Assembly: GCF_002220365.1 (NCBI RefSeq)
Contig: NZ_MTHB01000278.1
Coordinates: 124,001-188,000, forward strand
Direction of reading: 5' to 3'
Source: Caballeronia sordidicola
GTDB lineage: Bacteria > Pseudomonadota > Gammaproteobacteria > Burkholderiales > Burkholderiaceae
DNA: 64,000 nt
Made by a program: the position numbers and the translations under genes. Under the pieces are notes generated by a model, which made no database searches, was not told where the DNA came from, and worked only from the letters and a program-made list of their open reading frames with translations. This document shows, in pieces, positions 41,382 through 50,172 of the stretch (the first letter of the stretch is position 1; every line of letters begins with the position of its first letter).

Positions 41382-43025
41382 TTACTTGTCAGGCGGCGAA
41401 CCGGCCTGTAGTCCTTCTTTTAAAACAGCCGCACGCCCCGCTACCGCCGATCGCCCGAGCAACGTGAACAGCGCGATCGACGCCGCCAGCGAAATACCCA
41501 CGAGCAAGGCGGCATACGGCGCCGCGGCGGCAAACGCGAGCGTGGACGTATCGATCCAGACTTGCGTGGCGAGCGTGCGTGTGCCGCTGGGCGACAGCAA
41601 TAACGTGGAATTGAGTTCGGTGACGACCGATATGAAGACCATCGTGGCACCCGCGCCCAGGCCAGGGCCCGCCAGCGGCAAGAGCACGCGCTGCACGGTT
41701 TCGCGCCAGCTTAGCCCAAGCGAGCGCGCAGTCTCTTCAAGACGCGGCTGCGCTTGCGTAAATGCCGCGCGCACGCTGACCAGCGCGAGCGGCAGGAAAA
41801 GAATGGCGTAGGCCACGACCAGCAACTCAGCACTTTGATACAGAGGCCTCAACGCGTGCACGGCCAGCGACACGATCGCCAGCGCGACGACGAGGCTCGG
41901 CAAACCCTGCGCGAGGAACACGATACGTTCGAATGTAGTCGCGATCCTGCTGGGGAAACGGACCAGGAGGAACGCCAGCGGTACGCATGCGAGCGTAGTG
42001 ACGACCGCCGCAGCGCAACCATAACCAATCGATGACAAGGTCGATTCGAGCAGCAATTCCGGCGACACTTCCGCCGGCGTGATGGCGGCGGCCCCACTTT
42101 GCGTCAGCCAGAAACCGATCATGCCGATAGGCACGCCCAGCGTCACGATCGCCAGCACGACAAACGCGCCGACCACCGCCCATCGCCATACGCCGAGTTC
42201 ATAGCGCAATGCGGCACGCCTCACGCCGCGATCGACGCGTTCGTAGCGCGCGCCGCCGCGAACACGCATTTCCAGCGCGAGGCAGAACAGGCACATTGCG
42301 ATGAGGATGCAGGCGAATACCGAAGCCCCGCTGCTGTCGAAGCTCGTCCTGTATTCGGCGTAGATCTGGGTAGTGAAGGTCCGAAAGCGCAGCAGCGTGA
42401 ACGCGCCGAATTCTGACAGCACGCCCAGCGCCACCAGCAACATTCCGCCAAGCAGCGCGGGCCGCAATTGCGGCAACACCACACGCACGAACACGCCAAC
42501 ACGACCGCAACCGAGCGAGCGAGCGCTTTCTTCGAGTGCTGGGTCCATGCCGCGCAAAGCGGCGGCGACCGGCAGATAAACGAGGGGGAAATATGCGGTA
42601 GAGATCACCAGCAACGCGCCCGCGAAGTCCTGCAAATCGAGGCTCAGCGAGACCCATGCATAACTCGTGATGAACGCGGGCATGGCAAGCGGCGCGACCG
42701 TGAGCGCAGCCCACAGTCGTCGCCCGGGCAAGCGCGTTCGTTCGATAAACCATGCTGCCGCCGTCCCCACCACCGCTGACACGAGCGTGGCGCTCACGGT
42801 AATGGACAGCGTGTTGATGAGCAATTCGCCCACCAGCGGCCGGAAAATCAGCTCGATGGCGTCATCCCAGCCGAACGTCACGGCGCGATACACCGTGAAG
42901 GCGAGCGGCATCAGCACCAGCAGCGCGCACAATCCCGCCGCCACGAGCAAACCCCGCGGCGCGCGTTTGCGGCTGCGGGGTTCAGGCAGCGCGGATACGC
43001 CAACCGCCTTCACGACATCGCTCAT
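41382..43025 (-). CDS. fbpB: iron(III) ABC transporter permease (FbpB-type)
   Basis: A 547-residue fused permease with about twelve helices, two copies of the BPD-transporter-1 domain. The EAA-like loops are EESARSLGCGRVGVFVRVVLPQLRPALLG in the first half and EETARSLGLSWRETVQRVLLPLAGPGLG in the second. The opening IELIFRPLVGELLINTLSITVSATLVSAVVG is typical of FbpB. It works with FbpA and FbpC, separated by 12 and 6 bases. The start at 43025 is canonical. Confidence 0.92.
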   Translation of the reverse strand: MSDVVKAVGVSALPEPRSRKRAPRGLLVAAGLCALLVLMPLAFTVYRAVTFGWDDAIELIFRPLVGELLINTLSITVSATLVSAVVGTAAAWFIERTRLPGRRLWAALTVAPLAMPAFITSYAWVSLSLDLQDFAGALLVISTAYFPLVYLPVAAALRGMDPALEESARSLGCGRVGVFVRVVLPQLRPALLGGMLLVALGVLSEFGAFTLLRFRTFTTQIYAEYRTSFDSSGASVFACILIAMCLFCLALEMRVRGGARYERVDRGVRRAALRYELGVWRWAVVGAFVVLAIVTLGVPIGMIGFWLTQSGAAAITPAEVSPELLLESTLSSIGYGCAAAVVTTLACVPLAFLLVRFPSRIATTFERIVFLAQGLPSLVVALAIVSLAVHALRPLYQSAELLVVAYAILFLPLALVSVRAAFTQAQPRLEETARSLGLSWRETVQRVLLPLAGPGLGAGATMVFISVVTELNSTLLLSPSGTRTLATQVWIDTSTLAFAAAAPYAALLVGISLAASIALFTLLGRSAVAGRAAVLKEGLQAGSPPDK

Positions 43026-43037
43026 ACTTTCCTACGC

Positions 43038-44063
43038 TTACAGTAGTCCGGCCTGGCGCATCAGCTTCGCGGCTTTGCTGTCATCGCCGAGTTGTTCAAC
43101 CGTCAACGACGGCGGGCTCAACTGGTCGAAAGGCTTGAGCAGCGGATCGGGAGAAACACCCGCATGCAGCGGATATTCGAACGCGATCTTGCCCTTGGCC
43201 ATCAGGTCCTGCGCACGTTCGCTGACCAGATACGCCAGGAATTGCTGCGCCGCCTGCTGGTTCGTGCTCGATTTCAACACCGCCGCGCCCGATACGTTCA
43301 CGAGCGCGCCCACGTCACCGTTACCGAAGTGATAGATCGCACTGCGCGTGGCGCTGTCGCCGAGTTGCACGTGCAGGCGCGCCCAGTAGTAGTTGTTCAC
43401 TACGCCCGTCGCCACGCCGCCGCGATTCACTGCTGCCACCACGCCTTCGTCGTCATCGAAGATCTGCGAATTTTTCTTCAGGCCCTTGAGCCACTCCAGC
43501 GCGCTCGCTTCGCCCTTCATCGCGATCACCGCGCTTACCACCGGCAGGAAATCGCCGTCGCTGGGTGCAATGCCGACCTTGCCTTTCCACTCCGGCTTGG
43601 CCAGATCCATCAGCGATGCCGGCAGTTGCGCCGCGTCGATCTTCTTCGTGTTGTAGACCAGCACGTTCTCACGCGCGAGCACGCCGACCCAGTCACCCTG
43701 CGGCGAGTTGTAGCGCGACGGGATGGTCGAGAGCGTGGATGCATCGGTTTTAGCGAGCAAGCCTTTCTCGTCCAGCAACATCAGTTCGGGCGAATTCTCG
43801 GTGAAGTAGACATCGGCGGGAGAAGCCGATCCTTCCGCGACCAGTTGCGCCGCCATGGCCGGCCCTTCGCCGTTACGGACCTTCACCGACACACCGGATT
43901 GCTTCTCGAAGTCCTTCGCCAGCGCGGCCACGACCTGCTCGTGTTGCGCGTTGTACAAGGTCAGCGTCGCCGCTTCCGAGTTCAGCGGCAACGCCGCTGC
44001 GGCAGCCAGCACCGCGATGCCGCAAAGCGTGCGCAGCACGGGCAGGGAGCGTGTGGTGTTCAT
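43038..44063 (-). CDS. fbpA: iron(III) ABC transporter substrate-binding protein (FbpA-type)
   Basis: A 341-residue periplasmic ferric-ion-binding protein. After a signal peptide of about 25 residues (AVLAAAAALPLNSEA), the mature form opens LTLYNAQHEQVVAALAKDFEKQSGVSVKVRNGEG, where the YNAQHEQ stretch holds metal/anion ligands, and continues PADVYFTENSPELMLLDEKGLL, VGIAPSDGDFLPVVSAVI and VATGVVNNYYWAR with its Tyr pair. AGGA nine bases before the ATG at 44063 supports this start over the one three codons upstream. It follows the EfeB-type gene by 67 bases in a leftward operon. Confidence 0.9.
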   Translation of the reverse strand: MNTTRSLPVLRTLCGIAVLAAAAALPLNSEAATLTLYNAQHEQVVAALAKDFEKQSGVSVKVRNGEGPAMAAQLVAEGSASPADVYFTENSPELMLLDEKGLLAKTDASTLSTIPSRYNSPQGDWVGVLARENVLVYNTKKIDAAQLPASLMDLAKPEWKGKVGIAPSDGDFLPVVSAVIAMKGEASALEWLKGLKKNSQIFDDDEGVVAAVNRGGVATGVVNNYYWARLHVQLGDSATRSAIYHFGNGDVGALVNVSGAAVLKSSTNQQAAQQFLAYLVSERAQDLMAKGKIAFEYPLHAGVSPDPLLKPFDQLSPPSLTVEQLGDDSKAAKLMRQAGLL

Positions 44064-44130
44064 TGCAGTCATTCCTTTTGTCGTGGTGCGCCGGCTTGTC
44101 GCCGGCGTTTGCCTTATTGCTTCAATTAAT

Positions 44131-45402
44131 TCAAGCTTCAAACAGCCCCGCGCCGATAAACGAACCCGGCCGCACGCCCGGCGGGCACGCAAACACCGCG
44201 CTGCCCACATGCGTGGTGAACTGATTCATCATGTCGAACTTCGCCAGCCGTTCATTGATCGGAACGAAACCAGTGCGCGGATCGCTTTGATGCGCGACGA
44301 AGATCAACCCTGCGTCGTACTCGGTTTCCTGGCGCCATGGCGGCCACCGCTCGATATAAAAATCGGTGCCGTCGTTGTAGGAATACGAGCGGCGCAAGAT
44401 CTGCGCACCGTTGTTCGTTGCCTGGTTCGATAAGCGCACGTGCGAGTTTTCCGGGATCACCTGGTTGCCGTCTTTATCGGCGGCATCGAGGTCCAGCGCA
44501 TCGAATTCGTTCTTCTTGCCGATCGGCGCGCCGCTGTATTTCTCGCGGCCCATCACCTGTTCCTGGAAACCGCGTTCCATGGTGTCCCAGTGTTCCAGCG
44601 TGATCCGGATACGACGCACGACGGTGTACGTGCCGCCGTTCATCCACGGCGCGTCGGGCGCGTTGGCCCACACGAACTGGTTCATCAGCGCCGGTTTCGC
44701 GGTCGACGGATTGTTGGTGCCGTCCTTGAAACCCATCAGGTTGCGCGGTGTCTGACCACGCGGACCGGAGAGGAAACCGGCCTGTGCCCAGCGCATGGCC
44801 ACGATGCCGTAGCCCATGCGCGCAAGTTGGCGCACAGCGTGGAACGCCACTTGTGCGTCGTTGGCACAGGCCTGGATCAGGATGTCGCCGCCGGTTTTCT
44901 GCGGCAGCAACTGGTCGCCGTTGAAGCGCGGCAAGTCCACCAGCGCGGCCGGCCGGCGCTTCTCCAGACCGTAGCGATCCTTACCTTCGTGCGTGAAAAG
45001 TCCCGGACCGAATCCAAATGTGATCGTGAGGCCCGCTGCACCCAGGCCGAGGATATCGCCGGAATCGGGTGCGGCTTTGTCGTCGGCGGGCAAAGGCTTG
45101 GCCGTGTCACCGCGCGACATGCGTGCGGCCGCATCCGTCCACTCTTTCAGAAGACCGATCACTTCTTCGCGTTTATCGGTCGTGAGATCGAGCGACGCCA
45201 CATACGTGTGACTCTGCTGCGGTGTCACGATACCTGCCTGATGCTCGCCGAAGAACGGCTCGACCACGAGCATCGGGTCGATGGGCTGCTTGAACTGCGC
45301 CTTGGTCGCGGCGTGCGCGACTGAGCCCGCGCCTAACGCTGCACCTGCGGCAACGCCCGCCTTGAGAAAGCGGCGGCGCGGTGGATCTTGATCGTTTGCC
45401 AT
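44131..45402 (-). CDS. efeB: Dyp-type peroxidase, EfeB-like, Tat-exported
   Basis: A heme peroxidase of 423 residues. The N-terminus DPPRRRFLKAGVAAGAALGAGSVAHA is a clear Tat signal. The Dyp signature GxxDG is present as MGFKDGTNNP, and distal/proximal residues lie in FGFGPGLF and EHWDTMERGFQEQVMGREKYSG. EfeB relatives act in the periplasm on heme or ferrous iron, and some release iron from heme. In the usual efeUOB operon the partners are EfeU and EfeO; here they are replaced by FbpABC, a porin and a beta-propeller. The genes are tightly spaced in one leftward operon behind a Fur box. Confidence 0.9.
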   Translation of the reverse strand: MANDQDPPRRRFLKAGVAAGAALGAGSVAHAATKAQFKQPIDPMLVVEPFFGEHQAGIVTPQQSHTYVASLDLTTDKREEVIGLLKEWTDAAARMSRGDTAKPLPADDKAAPDSGDILGLGAAGLTITFGFGPGLFTHEGKDRYGLEKRRPAALVDLPRFNGDQLLPQKTGGDILIQACANDAQVAFHAVRQLARMGYGIVAMRWAQAGFLSGPRGQTPRNLMGFKDGTNNPSTAKPALMNQFVWANAPDAPWMNGGTYTVVRRIRITLEHWDTMERGFQEQVMGREKYSGAPIGKKNEFDALDLDAADKDGNQVIPENSHVRLSNQATNNGAQILRRSYSYNDGTDFYIERWPPWRQETEYDAGLIFVAHQSDPRTGFVPINERLAKFDMMNQFTTHVGSAVFACPPGVRPGSFIGAGLFEA

Positions 45403-45426
45403 GATGTCGCCCTGCTGTGCTAATTA

Positions 45427-45457
45427 CTTCGCTTTACTTACTTCGCTTTACTTCGCC
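45427..45457. repeat. 14-base tandem repeat between the propeller and EfeB genes
   Basis: CTTCGCTTTACTTA occurs at 45427-45440 and 45441-45454 in part, then CTTCGCC. It includes the C-terminal codons of the propeller gene. Confidence 0.65.
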
Positions 45458-46599
45458 AGGACCAGTGTATTCACATCGTCCTGTACGTAATAAAAGCCAT
45501 CGCCTTCCGGCGTCATCGCGATGCCGAACAAGTCACCATTGCCCGGCGGCGATTGCGCTTTGTCGGTATCGATCCAGCGCGCATACAGTTGCTTGCCCGT
45601 CGCCGGATCAATCTCCACCACCTGGCCGTTCAACGCGTTCGTGACCAGCAAGTGCCCGTTGGGCGCCGTCACCATCGCAAGCGGGCGATGCAGGAAACCA
45701 TCGGCGGTCAGTTCGCGGCCAACACCCGCGCTGGTATCGCGGGTCATGGGTTCGTCGATTTCGGTCACGCGGTTGCCGATCGCATCGGATGCATAAAGCA
45801 GCTTCTGATCTGGCGATAACGCCAGGCCCGTCGGACCAACCAGGAACACGCCCTTGTCAGCCTGCGCGCCGAAACCGCTGGCGATCACCGTCTCCTGCTT
45901 GACCACCGGCGCCTTGCCTTGCGGGATATCCAGGTCGAGGCGAAGAATGGTCGCCTGCTTGAACACCGGCGGATTGCCTCCTGCGCCGCCCACGCCGAAG
46001 CCCGCGTTGCTCACGAACAGCGTAGCGTGATCGCCGTTATCGACGACCGCCATGTTGCCCCACGGGTCGTTGATGTTGGCACTCGCGATAGTGGATGCTA
46101 CCTTGCCCTGGTTGTCGAGCACGATCAGGCAACCCGCGCCCTTGGTGCCGGTCGTGCCATCGTTGCTTGGCGTGCTGCCGACGATCACCCAGCCCGACTT
46201 CAGCATGGTCATCGCGGTGGAGAGGCCGATACCGCCCGGACAATCCTTCAGATCGCGCGGCACGGTGGCGAACACCGTCATCTCCTTGGTGTCGGGATGA
46301 TAGTTGATGATCGTGCTGCCGGTCCCCTGCAGGTTCGCGGCATTGTTGAAGTTGCCCACCAGCACGTCGCCCTGCTTGACCGTGCCCGACGATACCGGCG
46401 CGACCACGATTGCATACGGATTCTGGTCGCCGTTGGACGGAACGGTGTTGATGAGCGTGGTGTGCTTGTGCAGCGTCTCGAGAAAGCCGATCGGCGCTGC
46501 GTGCGCGATGCTGCTGACAAGACCGCCAGTCAGCACCGCGGCTGACGCAATAGCCGTCAGCGTGGCCGTAAGCGCTCTGGATTTGAAAAGTTGTTTCAT
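45448..46599 (-). CDS. secreted NHL/beta-propeller-like protein of the iron operon
   Basis: A 383-residue exported protein: signal peptide (LTATLTAIASAAVLTGGLVSSIAHA) then repeated propeller blades such as NPYAIVVAPVSSGTVKQGDVLVGNFNN, DPWGNMAVVDNGDHATLFVSNAGFG, GPTGLALSPDQKLLYASDAIGNRVTEID, RPLAMVTAPNGHLLVTNALNGQVVEIDPATG and GDLFGIAMTPEGDGFYYVQDD. The G..L....G.LYV.D...N.V..ID pattern resembles NHL/SMP-30-like blades. No catalytic site is recognised. GAGG precedes the ATG at 46599. It stands between the OprB porin and EfeB genes, so it may help capture an iron source in the periplasm; this is inference. Confidence 0.78.
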   Translation of the reverse strand: MKQLFKSRALTATLTAIASAAVLTGGLVSSIAHAAPIGFLETLHKHTTLINTVPSNGDQNPYAIVVAPVSSGTVKQGDVLVGNFNNAANLQGTGSTIINYHPDTKEMTVFATVPRDLKDCPGGIGLSTAMTMLKSGWVIVGSTPSNDGTTGTKGAGCLIVLDNQGKVASTIASANINDPWGNMAVVDNGDHATLFVSNAGFGVGGAGGNPPVFKQATILRLDLDIPQGKAPVVKQETVIASGFGAQADKGVFLVGPTGLALSPDQKLLYASDAIGNRVTEIDEPMTRDTSAGVGRELTADGFLHRPLAMVTAPNGHLLVTNALNGQVVEIDPATGKQLYARWIDTDKAQSPPGNGDLFGIAMTPEGDGFYYVQDDVNTLVLAK

Positions 46600-46636
46600 A
46601 CAAAAGCCTCGGGTGCGTGCTTCAGGATCACGCCGA

Positions 46637-48187
46637 TCAGAAGGTGATGGTGGTGCGCACGCCAACAACGAGCGTGTTGCGCAACGGCTGCGTGGGATCG
46701 TTCGGATTCTGGCCGGCGCCCGCGTTGAAGGTGTATTGCAGATCGCCCTGCATGACCCACCACGGGTTGACCTGATACTGATAGGTCGCCTCGACCGCCG
46801 TTTCCTGCGTGCGGATACCGTACGGGCCGCCGCTTGCGGCTGCAGCCGCTACATCAAGGTCATGCACGTGGTTGCCGACCTTGATATAGGCGAGGCCAAT
46901 GCCGACGCTGTCGTTGTCACGGCCGGCGAACGGAGCTTTCATCACAATACCCGCGTTGGCGCTCAAGCTCACCAGGTTGCGGTCGCCCGGCGCGCCCATC
47001 ACGCGCATGAACACACCAATGCTACGCGGTTCGTCGGGGTTCGGCCGCCAGATCATCTGATCCGCGACGGCATAAAAGCTGTAGTTGCCGTTATGGTTTT
47101 GCGGCGTACCGCTGCTAGCCGGATCGGCGAGCGACAGGCCGGTGTTGTCATTGTTTTGGTCAGCGAAGCGTTCGTTGTTATACCAGATGCCGATCTTGTA
47201 TGTACCGGGCAAGCCGGATTGCGGCACGCCGACCATCTCGCCGTCGGACGGCTGATTGATCGAATACTGCAATTCACCGATATACAGCGCGCCGTTATGC
47301 AGGTTGAAGTTCGTACCGCTGATATTGTTCGGGTTGTTGCCAAGCGGATCGCCATCGAACACGCCCGCCAGCGCCGTCAATGAAGGCGTGATCTGGCCGC
47401 GCACGCGCACGCCGAGTGCGGACAGCGGATACGCCGGACCGCCCGACGGCATGTCATAAGAAGGCAGGCCTGGCCAGCCGAACATGGTGTTCACGAACGT
47501 GGCGGCATAGGTGCTGACCATGAACTCCTGGTCAATACTTTGCTGACCGACCTTGACGTCCACGCGTTTGTTCAGGAACGACTGCTGATACCAGAGTTCC
47601 CACAGGCGCGTGGTGTCCTGCGCTTCAATCCCGCTCGCGGTATTCAGCGTACCGAGATTGAACTCGCTCAGGTTACGGCCGTGAATCTGCAGCGCGCTCG
47701 CGTTGAACGTGCCGCCCGGCAGGCCGAAGGCCTTTTGCGTATCGAGGCCGAGGGTGACGGTGGTCAGCCCATCATACGTGCCGCCGGTTTTCAGGCCGCC
47801 GCGCGCGTTGTCGAGATATTCCGATACTTCCGTCGCTTGCAGTGTCACCCCGTACTGGCCGAGGAATGAACGGATGCCGCCCATGTCGCCGAGCAGGGTC
47901 GAGCGCCCCCAGACACCGGTCCATTGACCCGCCGGTTGCGCCTGGATGTTCAGGTCTGCTTCGGGGACATCAGAAGGGGTTGCGTCCGGGTTGGCCGGCT
48001 CTGCGGCAAATGCCGCCGAGAATGTTGCCGATGACGCCAGCGCGAACAACGCCAGGCTGGTACCGAGCACCGCCCGGCGAAAAGGCGCACTACGGCGCTT
48101 GATGGCAGCGCGCAGGGTCGCGTCGGGGCGTGAATCGTGTCGCGATTCAACGCGCGATTCGCGCGGAGCGAGCTGGACGGGTTGCAT
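46637..48187 (-). CDS. OprB-family outer-membrane porin
   Basis: A 516-residue outer-membrane beta-barrel protein. A long polar N-terminus with a Tat/Sec-like signal (RRAVLGTSLALFALASSATFSAAFA) leads to WTGVWGRSTLLGDMGGIRSFLGQYGVTLQATEVSEYLDNARGG, the classic OprB carbohydrate-selective porin opening, followed by alternating strands and an aromatic end (LVVGVRTTITF with terminal Phe). AGAGGA five bases before the ATG at 48187 sets the start. It is the first gene of the leftward iron operon with a Fur box 178 bases upstream. OprB porins usually pass sugars, so a role in uptake of a ferric chelate here is inferred. Confidence 0.88.
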   Translation of the reverse strand: MQPVQLAPRESRVESRHDSRPDATLRAAIKRRSAPFRRAVLGTSLALFALASSATFSAAFAAEPANPDATPSDVPEADLNIQAQPAGQWTGVWGRSTLLGDMGGIRSFLGQYGVTLQATEVSEYLDNARGGLKTGGTYDGLTTVTLGLDTQKAFGLPGGTFNASALQIHGRNLSEFNLGTLNTASGIEAQDTTRLWELWYQQSFLNKRVDVKVGQQSIDQEFMVSTYAATFVNTMFGWPGLPSYDMPSGGPAYPLSALGVRVRGQITPSLTALAGVFDGDPLGNNPNNISGTNFNLHNGALYIGELQYSINQPSDGEMVGVPQSGLPGTYKIGIWYNNERFADQNNDNTGLSLADPASSGTPQNHNGNYSFYAVADQMIWRPNPDEPRSIGVFMRVMGAPGDRNLVSLSANAGIVMKAPFAGRDNDSVGIGLAYIKVGNHVHDLDVAAAAASGGPYGIRTQETAVEATYQYQVNPWWVMQGDLQYTFNAGAGQNPNDPTQPLRNTLVVGVRTTITF

Positions 48188-48949
48188 CGAAATCCTCTGT
48201 CTTGTTGCGACGCTTGGGCTACGCGTCGTGTTGATTGTTCTAGAGACGTTGCAACGACATGCGCGATAAACCCGGCACATCAGCGCTGAAACGTCCGCCG
48301 GGCCACCATCCAGAAAGCACCGGCGAAGCGAATCGTACCGACGCCAAGTTTGAACGTCAATATAAATGAGAACGATTCTCATTATAATTACATGTAGTTG
48401 AAGAGTCCCTTACAGAAGCAATTCCTTACAGCTTTATAACTTGCCTATTTGCAATTATTTAGTAATGCATTTGATATATATGAACAAACATCGAGATCTC
48501 GCGCCCTCGTCGTTCAATTCCGTTCCCCGTTTATGCCGCAATCTTCAGGGTCGAACCGGGTAGGTGCACGGTCGCATCAGGGTATTGCCGGATCGCGTCA
48601 ACAACGGCGGTAGTGTCAGCTTACTGAGCTTCGGCAATCCGCTTAAACCCGCTATGCCGAAATCCGCATTGCCAATGCGACGAACTGCCAAGACGCCGCT
48701 AATTTGGCTTCCTAAATTGCATCTGCTGCTGGTCTTCAGCGAGTTCTTTCAACAAGCTCAACCGGTTTTTTCGTCCACACCATAATGGCGGCGCGCACGG
48801 GCAAGTCCCGTCTTGCTTGGAGCGTGCTCGTCGTGATGCAGTTGTTTGTCGGGAAACGGAGTTGAAAACGTGTAGATAAAACCAAAACGCGAAAGCGAAA
48901 CCTGACCGCCCTGCTCGCCGGACCTGTCCAACCCCGAAGGAGAATAAAA
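48188..48949. other. 762-base intergenic region with Fur-controlled promoter
   Basis: It separates the leftward porin operon from a rightward binding-protein gene. The left part holds the Fur box and the A+T-rich promoter area (48360-48480), with a direct repeat of CTTACAG near 48411 and 48425. The right part has a strong ribosome-binding site for the gene at 48950. No gene was identified. Confidence 0.6.
48366..48382. promoter_or_regulatory. Fur box controlling the iron operon
   Basis: ATGAGAA (48366-48372), CGA, TTCTCAT (48376-48382): a perfect 7-base inverted repeat matching the proteobacterial Fur consensus (AATGAGAAnnATTCTCATT type), 178 bases before the porin start. It implies iron repression of the six genes. 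Confidence 0.85.
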
Positions 48950-50110
48950 GTGCATCTTCGAACACATCTCAAACCGCTTGCCTGGATTCTTGCGTGCGCT
49001 GCCGCCAGCCTGGGCGCGTTGCCGCTGTCCGCCGCTGCCGACACGTTCGACGTCAAGGTCGGCTTTGCCGCCCCGCTCACGGGCGCAAACGCCGGTTATG
49101 GGAAGGACCTGCAGAACGGCGTGCAACTGGCGCTGGACGAAGCGAACGCGAAGAAGATCCAGATTGGCGGCAAGACGGCCAACTTTGTCATTCAGGCCGA
49201 AGACGATCAGGCCGACCCGCGGATCGGGGTGCAGGCGGCGCAAAAACTGGTGGATGGCGGCGTGGCCGTTGTCGTCGGCCACTTCAATTCGGGCACGACC
49301 ATTCCTGCGTCACAGGTCTACCAGACCGCCGGCATTCCGGTGATCGATCCGGCGGCGACCAATCCGACCATCACGCAGCGAGGGTTCGACAACGTCTTCA
49401 CCGTCATTTCAAGCGATGCCCAGAATGCCGGTACCGCCGGGACTTATGCGGTAACGGTGACGAAAGCGAAGAAGATCTCGATCATCGACGACCGGACGGC
49501 TTTCGGCCAGGGTGAAGCCGATGAGTTCGAGAAAGCGGTGAAGGCGGCGGGCGGCACGATCGTCGCGCGCCAGTACAGTGATAACCAGACCGTCGATTTC
49601 AGCGCGCAGCTCACCGCGCTGAAGGGTATAGGCACCGACCTGATCTTCTTTGGCGGCCTGGACCGGCAAGCGGCGGCGGTGGCGAAGCGGATGAAGCAGC
49701 TTGGCATCACTGCGCAGTTCGTGGGCGGCGGCGGCGTAATGGACACGGACTTCCTGAAACTTGCCGGCGATGCGGCTGATGGCGCGATGGCATGGGAATA
49801 CGGCAGTCCACTGGAGAAGCTGCCGCAGGGCAAGGCGTTCGCCGAGAAATTCCAGAAGCATTTCGGCGTGGCGATCCTCTCGTATGCGCCGTTCGGTTAC
49901 GACGCTGCGTGGGCCGCGATCAATGCCATGCAGAAGAGTAATTCCATCGATCCGAAGGTATACCGTCCGGTGCTGAAGACCATTTCGTTCCCGGGCATTA
50001 CGGGCACGATTGCCTTCGACAATAACGGCGCGTTGAAGAATGCCTCGTCGACGATGTATCAGGTCAAGGGCGGTGCCTGGGTGCCAATCGTGACGAAGAG
50101 CGGGACGTAG
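48950..50110 (+). CDS. branched-chain amino acid-type ABC substrate-binding protein (LivK-like)
   Basis: A 386-residue periplasmic binding protein of the Leu/Ile/Val family. The signal peptide is about 30 residues (WILACAAASLGALPLSAAA); the mature protein reads VKVGFAAPLTGANAGYGKDLQNGVQLALDEANA, VVVGHFNSGTTIPASQVYQTAGIPVIDPAATNPT, IIDDRTAFGQGEADEFEKAV and DLIFFGGLDRQAAAVAKRMKQLG, a standard layout. The GTG start at 48950 has AAGGAG seven bases upstream. No permease or ATPase is adjacent, so it must share a transporter encoded elsewhere. Ligand unknown. Confidence 0.92.
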   Translation: MHLRTHLKPLAWILACAAASLGALPLSAAADTFDVKVGFAAPLTGANAGYGKDLQNGVQLALDEANAKKIQIGGKTANFVIQAEDDQADPRIGVQAAQKLVDGGVAVVVGHFNSGTTIPASQVYQTAGIPVIDPAATNPTITQRGFDNVFTVISSDAQNAGTAGTYAVTVTKAKKISIIDDRTAFGQGEADEFEKAVKAAGGTIVARQYSDNQTVDFSAQLTALKGIGTDLIFFGGLDRQAAAVAKRMKQLGITAQFVGGGGVMDTDFLKLAGDAADGAMAWEYGSPLEKLPQGKAFAEKFQKHFGVAILSYAPFGYDAAWAAINAMQKSNSIDPKVYRPVLKTISFPGITGTIAFDNNGALKNASSTMYQVKGGAWVPIVTKSGT

Positions 50111-50172
50111 GATTTAACGGACGCGGGGCGGGGATGGTTGGAGAACCCTCGCCCGAAAGTGCCAACGAAAAA

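Noticed and set aside
48564-48785. A possible 73-residue gene in the iron-operon upstream region.
   Set aside because: No ribosome-binding site, no family resemblance and no terminator; it looks like chance reading in intergenic DNA.
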